NCBI GenBank assembly: GCA_021162905.1
Contig: JAGGXT010000251.1
Span: 1-7,874 of the forward strand
Direction of reading: 5' to 3'
Length of the DNA: 7,874 bases
Origin: Candidatus Odinarchaeota archaeon
Lineage (GTDB): Archaea > Asgardarchaeota > JAGGXT01
Below, piece after piece: positions 5,645 through 7,874 of the stretch. The notes under the pieces are model-generated. The model saw only the letters and a program-made list of their open reading frames with translations, was not told the origin of the DNA and made no database searches. Both the position numbers and the translations under genes were made by a program. How positions within the stretch are numbered: position 1 is the first letter of the stretch; each line of letters opens with the position of its first letter.

Positions 5645-6743
5645 ATGGTTTTATTGTTACACCTCTATATTTATACCATATTCTACATGTGCCCTCATGA
5701 GAAACCATGCATGGCCCGTATGGTCTCTGTGGGGTACATGCTTTCCCAAACATAGGGCACTCGGGTGGTTTTATTTGTCCAAGTATTACCTTATTACAAG
5801 AACATCCTGGAGCTATGTCAAGCGAGGGTTTTTCCAACTTTATTTCGAAATTCTTTCTAGCATTATGATCATCAAATTCTTTTCTTAGCTCCAGTCCAGA
5901 TTTCGGTATAACTCCTAATCCTCGCCAAGCCGCATCTATAGTCTCGAAAGCCTCATATAAAATTTTCTGAGCTTTTTTATTTCCCTCATATGTTACCGCT
6001 CTGCTATATTCATTTTCAACTTTGGGCTCATTTTCTTTCAATTGTTTCAAAATCATCACAATAGCAAATAGAATATCTATAGGTTCAAATCCTACAATTA
6101 CGACAGGCAGTTTATATTTCTTCGGAAATATTTCATATGGTTTTACCCCGATTATTGTTGAAACGTGACCTGGGGCTATAATTCCGTCTATCATTATTTT
6201 TCCTGAGGATAGAAGAGCATCCATAGCTGGAGGAATTAATCTATGAGATGAATATACATAAAAATTCTCAGGAAGCCCATCAACTATTTCAGAAGCCACA
6301 CCAGGAGCCGTTGTTTCAAAACCAACAGAGAAAAAGATTATTTTTTTCGTAGGATATTTTTCCGCAAGCTTTATAGAATCATGAGCGCTGTATACTATAA
6401 CTACATTAGCACCACTAGCTCTAGCTTCCCACAAGGATGTTTCAGTAGCTGGAGTTTTTACCATATCACCATATGTTGCAACTATGATATCCTTCTGCTT
6501 TGAAAGGTATATTACCTCATCGATATCCTTTGCGGGACATATGCAGACTGGACAACCAGGACCCGCTATCAAATCTATTGTTTCGGGAAGCAAATTTCTT
6601 AAGGCATATCTTGCAATTGTATTTTCGTGAGTTCCACAAACATGCATGATTTTTATAATTTTGTCTTTTGGTGCAAATTTTCTTATCTCTTCTACAATTC
6701 TCGCAGCAATTTCTCTGTCCCTGAATTTTTTCAAAATTTCCAA
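5643..6743 (-). CDS. hypD: HypD, [4Fe-4S] scaffold for Fe(CN)2CO assembly
   Basis: HypD (366 residues, typical length) forms a complex with HypC, where the iron receives its two CN ligands, delivered from HypE, and one CO. Conserved elements in order are CGTHE (36-40) with C36, GPGCPVC (61-67) with C64 and C67 in the active-site region, GFETTAPG (141-148), HRLIPPAM (167-174), GHVSTIIG (192-199) and GFEP (218-221). The C-terminal cluster-binding region carries C314, C316, C329, C336, C345 and C353, with ECPMFGKACTP and GPCMVSHEGTC clearly recognisable. The start is a TTG (MEILKKFRDREIA) with AAGGTGGTG upstream, overlapping the hypE stop; no in-frame ATG precedes the conserved region. It is second in the operon, 15 bases after hypE and 12 before hypC. 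Confidence 0.97.
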   Translation of the reverse strand: MEILKKFRDREIAARIVEEIRKFAPKDKIIKIMHVCGTHENTIARYALRNLLPETIDLIAGPGCPVCICPAKDIDEVIYLSKQKDIIVATYGDMVKTPATETSLWEARASGANVVIVYSAHDSIKLAEKYPTKKIIFFSVGFETTAPGVASEIVDGLPENFYVYSSHRLIPPAMDALLSSGKIMIDGIIAPGHVSTIIGVKPYEIFPKKYKLPVVIVGFEPIDILFAIVMILKQLKENEPKVENEYSRAVTYEGNKKAQKILYEAFETIDAAWRGLGVIPKSGLELRKEFDDHNARKNFEIKLEKPSLDIAPGCSCNKVILGQIKPPECPMFGKACTPQRPYGPCMVSHEGTCRIWYKYRGVTIKP

Positions 6744-6751
6744 GATTTATA

Positions 6752-6760
6752 CACCACCTT
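6752..6760 (-). promoter_or_regulatory. Shine-Dalgarno sequence for hypD, overlapping the hypE stop
   Basis: AAGGTGGTG on the minus strand begins within the TAA stop of hypE (6761-6759) and its GGTG ends 8 bases before the TTG of hypD at 6743. It supports the TTG start and coupled translation. Confidence 0.65.
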
Positions 6761-7787
6761 AGCATATTCGAGGTAAGGGTTCTCCTAATGGTTTTTCTAA
6801 AAATCTAGTGCTTCCTATTTCCGTTCTGAGAAACACTTTTCCGGGATGCTCTTTCCTTACTTCTCCAATAATTGCAGCGTCTTTTCCATGTTTTGTTCTT
6901 CTAATGGCGTTTAACACATCCTCAGCTGTATTAGCATCTGTTACTATAATGGCTCTACCTTCGCAGATCAACTCAAGTGGATCAATTCCTAACATCTCAC
7001 AGGCTGCTACAACAGCATCCTTAATTGGTATTTTTTCCTCATCTAACCATATTCCAACGCTTGATTTTTCAGCAATTTCATATACCGCTTGGACTATTCC
7101 ACCCCTAGTTGGATCTTTCATTGCATGAATTCCTCCAATTTTCAAAGCCGCTTCTACAACATCCCATATTGGTGCAACATCTGACACTATTTTTGTTTCG
7201 AATTCCAAACCTTCTCTTGCGGACAAAAGTGCAATTCCATGTTCTCCAATAGTCCCTGTCACTATAACTTTATCTCCTGGTTTAGCTCCACTATCTAGTA
7301 TTGGATTTTTGGTTTGCAGAATACCTATTCCTGTGGTTGATATTACTATTTTATCAAGCTTGCCTTGAGGCATAACCTTGAAATCTCCTGCGATTATTGC
7401 CACGCCCACCTCTCCTGCAACTTTATTCATAGAATTAAGTATTTGTTGTAAATCGCTCACTTTAAAGCCCTCTTCCACTACTATTGTGTCCAAAATTGCA
7501 ATTGGTTTAGCACCCATGACTGCAACATCATTTATTGTACCACTAATTGCTAAGCTGCCAATATCACCACCTGGGAAAAATATAGGATCTACTGTATGGG
7601 CATCCGTAGTTACAACAATCTCATGTCCATCAATTTTCATAGATGCACCATCATCAAAAGCGTCAAGACCAATACCGTTTAAGACGCGTCTTAGTGTAAA
7701 GTATCTTATTATGTTTTTTTGAATAAATTCTTCCATTACAGCTCCGCCTGAACCATGAATAATTGAAATTACCTCATCTTTTAGCAT
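6759..7787 (-). CDS. hypE: HypE, cyanide-ligand-forming maturation enzyme
   Basis: HypE belongs to the PurM/AIR-synthetase-like ATP-binding superfamily. Its C-terminal cysteine is carbamoylated by HypF, dehydrated with ATP to a thiocyanate, and the CN group is passed to iron on HypC-HypD. The protein ends in PRIC, exactly the required free C-terminal Cys. Other motifs are HGSGG near the N-terminus, TTDAHTVDPIFFPGGDIG and SGTINDVAVMGAKP in the first domain, then AGDFKV, STTGIG, GEHGIA, DPTRGGI and CEGRAIIV in the second. The chosen ATG at 7787 gives 342 residues and has GGTG 6 bases upstream. An ATG at 7799 (346 residues) and a TTG at 7820 (353 residues) are alternatives; the last is unlikely because the predicted transcript begins after it. 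It is the first gene of the hypEDCF operon. Confidence 0.96.
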   Translation of the reverse strand: MLKDEVISIIHGSGGAVMEEFIQKNIIRYFTLRRVLNGIGLDAFDDGASMKIDGHEIVVTTDAHTVDPIFFPGGDIGSLAISGTINDVAVMGAKPIAILDTIVVEEGFKVSDLQQILNSMNKVAGEVGVAIIAGDFKVMPQGKLDKIVISTTGIGILQTKNPILDSGAKPGDKVIVTGTIGEHGIALLSAREGLEFETKIVSDVAPIWDVVEAALKIGGIHAMKDPTRGGIVQAVYEIAEKSSVGIWLDEEKIPIKDAVVAACEMLGIDPLELICEGRAIIVTDANTAEDVLNAIRRTKHGKDAAIIGEVRKEHPGKVFLRTEIGSTRFLEKPLGEPLPRIC

Positions 7788-7828
7788 TTTAAGCACCATG
7801 ATATTTTTGAAGAAAATCAACGATTAAA

Positions 7829-7834
7829 TATAAA
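7829..7834 (-). promoter_or_regulatory. Predicted TATA box for the hypEDCF operon
   Basis: On the minus strand TTTATA (within TTTTTATATTTAA) would place the transcription start near 7805, just ahead of the ATGs at 7799 and 7787. No other gene is visible between here and the window end at 7874, so this is the likely operon promoter. Confidence 0.5.
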
Positions 7835-7874
7835 AAGATAAGGTTTTTTAATAATACCTTACATATAAATAGAT

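Noticed and set aside
6517..6765. 82-residue Cys-rich minus-strand frame beginning with ATG near the hypD start
   Set aside because: It overlaps hypD in another frame; its Cys and Lys content is an out-of-frame reflection of hypD codons, and HypD motifs dominate.
6808..7722. Two plus-strand frames (6808-7128 and 7378-7722) and one at 5697-5888
   Set aside because: All are antisense to HypE or HypD, which carry complete family motifs.

Overview
This AT-rich window is most likely from an archaeon, probably a thermophilic member of the TACK group (Thermoproteota or Korarchaeota type). The reasons are GGTG/GAGGTG-type Shine-Dalgarno sequences, archaeal TATA boxes at plausible distances from starts, a methylenetetrahydromethanopterin-reductase-like (F420-type) gene, a small protein resembling eukaryotic DPM2, and frequent TTG starts in Lys/Glu/Ile-rich proteins. 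The lineage is an inference; there is no rRNA or tRNA in the window to settle it.

Left part, plus strand (about 1-1456): a promoter, then a 105-residue two-helix membrane protein that aligns without gaps to the core of DPM2, the small accessory subunit of eukaryotic dolichol-phosphate-mannose synthase, followed by a charged Glu/Lys tail. A T-rich spacer separates it from an intact NAD-dependent nucleotide-sugar epimerase/dehydratase with a TTG start and a strong ribosome site. Together they suggest a surface-glycan or protein-glycosylation neighbourhood.

Middle part (about 1457-3041): a small YkgJ-type cysteine-cluster protein on the minus strand, whose stop codon directly abuts that of the epimerase. 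It is divergent from a broken Mer-like, LLM-class flavin/F420 oxidoreductase on the plus strand. That gene keeps its promoter, ribosome site, start and nearly all family motifs, but reading it requires four frame changes, so it is called a pseudogene unless the assembly is wrong. A perfect 9-bp inverted repeat brackets its predicted TATA box and looks like an operator.

Right part, minus strand (about 3042-7874): a compact hydrogenase-maturation operon transcribed hypE-hypD-hypC-hypF from a TATA box near 7830. HypF and HypE make the thiocyanate (cyanide-donor) group on the C-terminal cysteine of HypE. HypC and HypD carry iron and receive the CN and CO ligands, and the Fe(CN)2CO unit is then passed to a [NiFe]-hydrogenase large subunit. 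All four proteins look intact with their diagnostic residues. The nickel-insertion genes hypA/hypB and the hydrogenase itself are not in the window. hypD, hypC and hypF all begin with TTG, and two of the ribosome sites are built over the stop codon of the preceding gene, which suggests translational coupling.

There is no gene-free stretch longer than about 130 bases. No tRNA, rRNA, CRISPR array or insertion sequence was seen. The most novel item is the archaeal DPM2-like protein.
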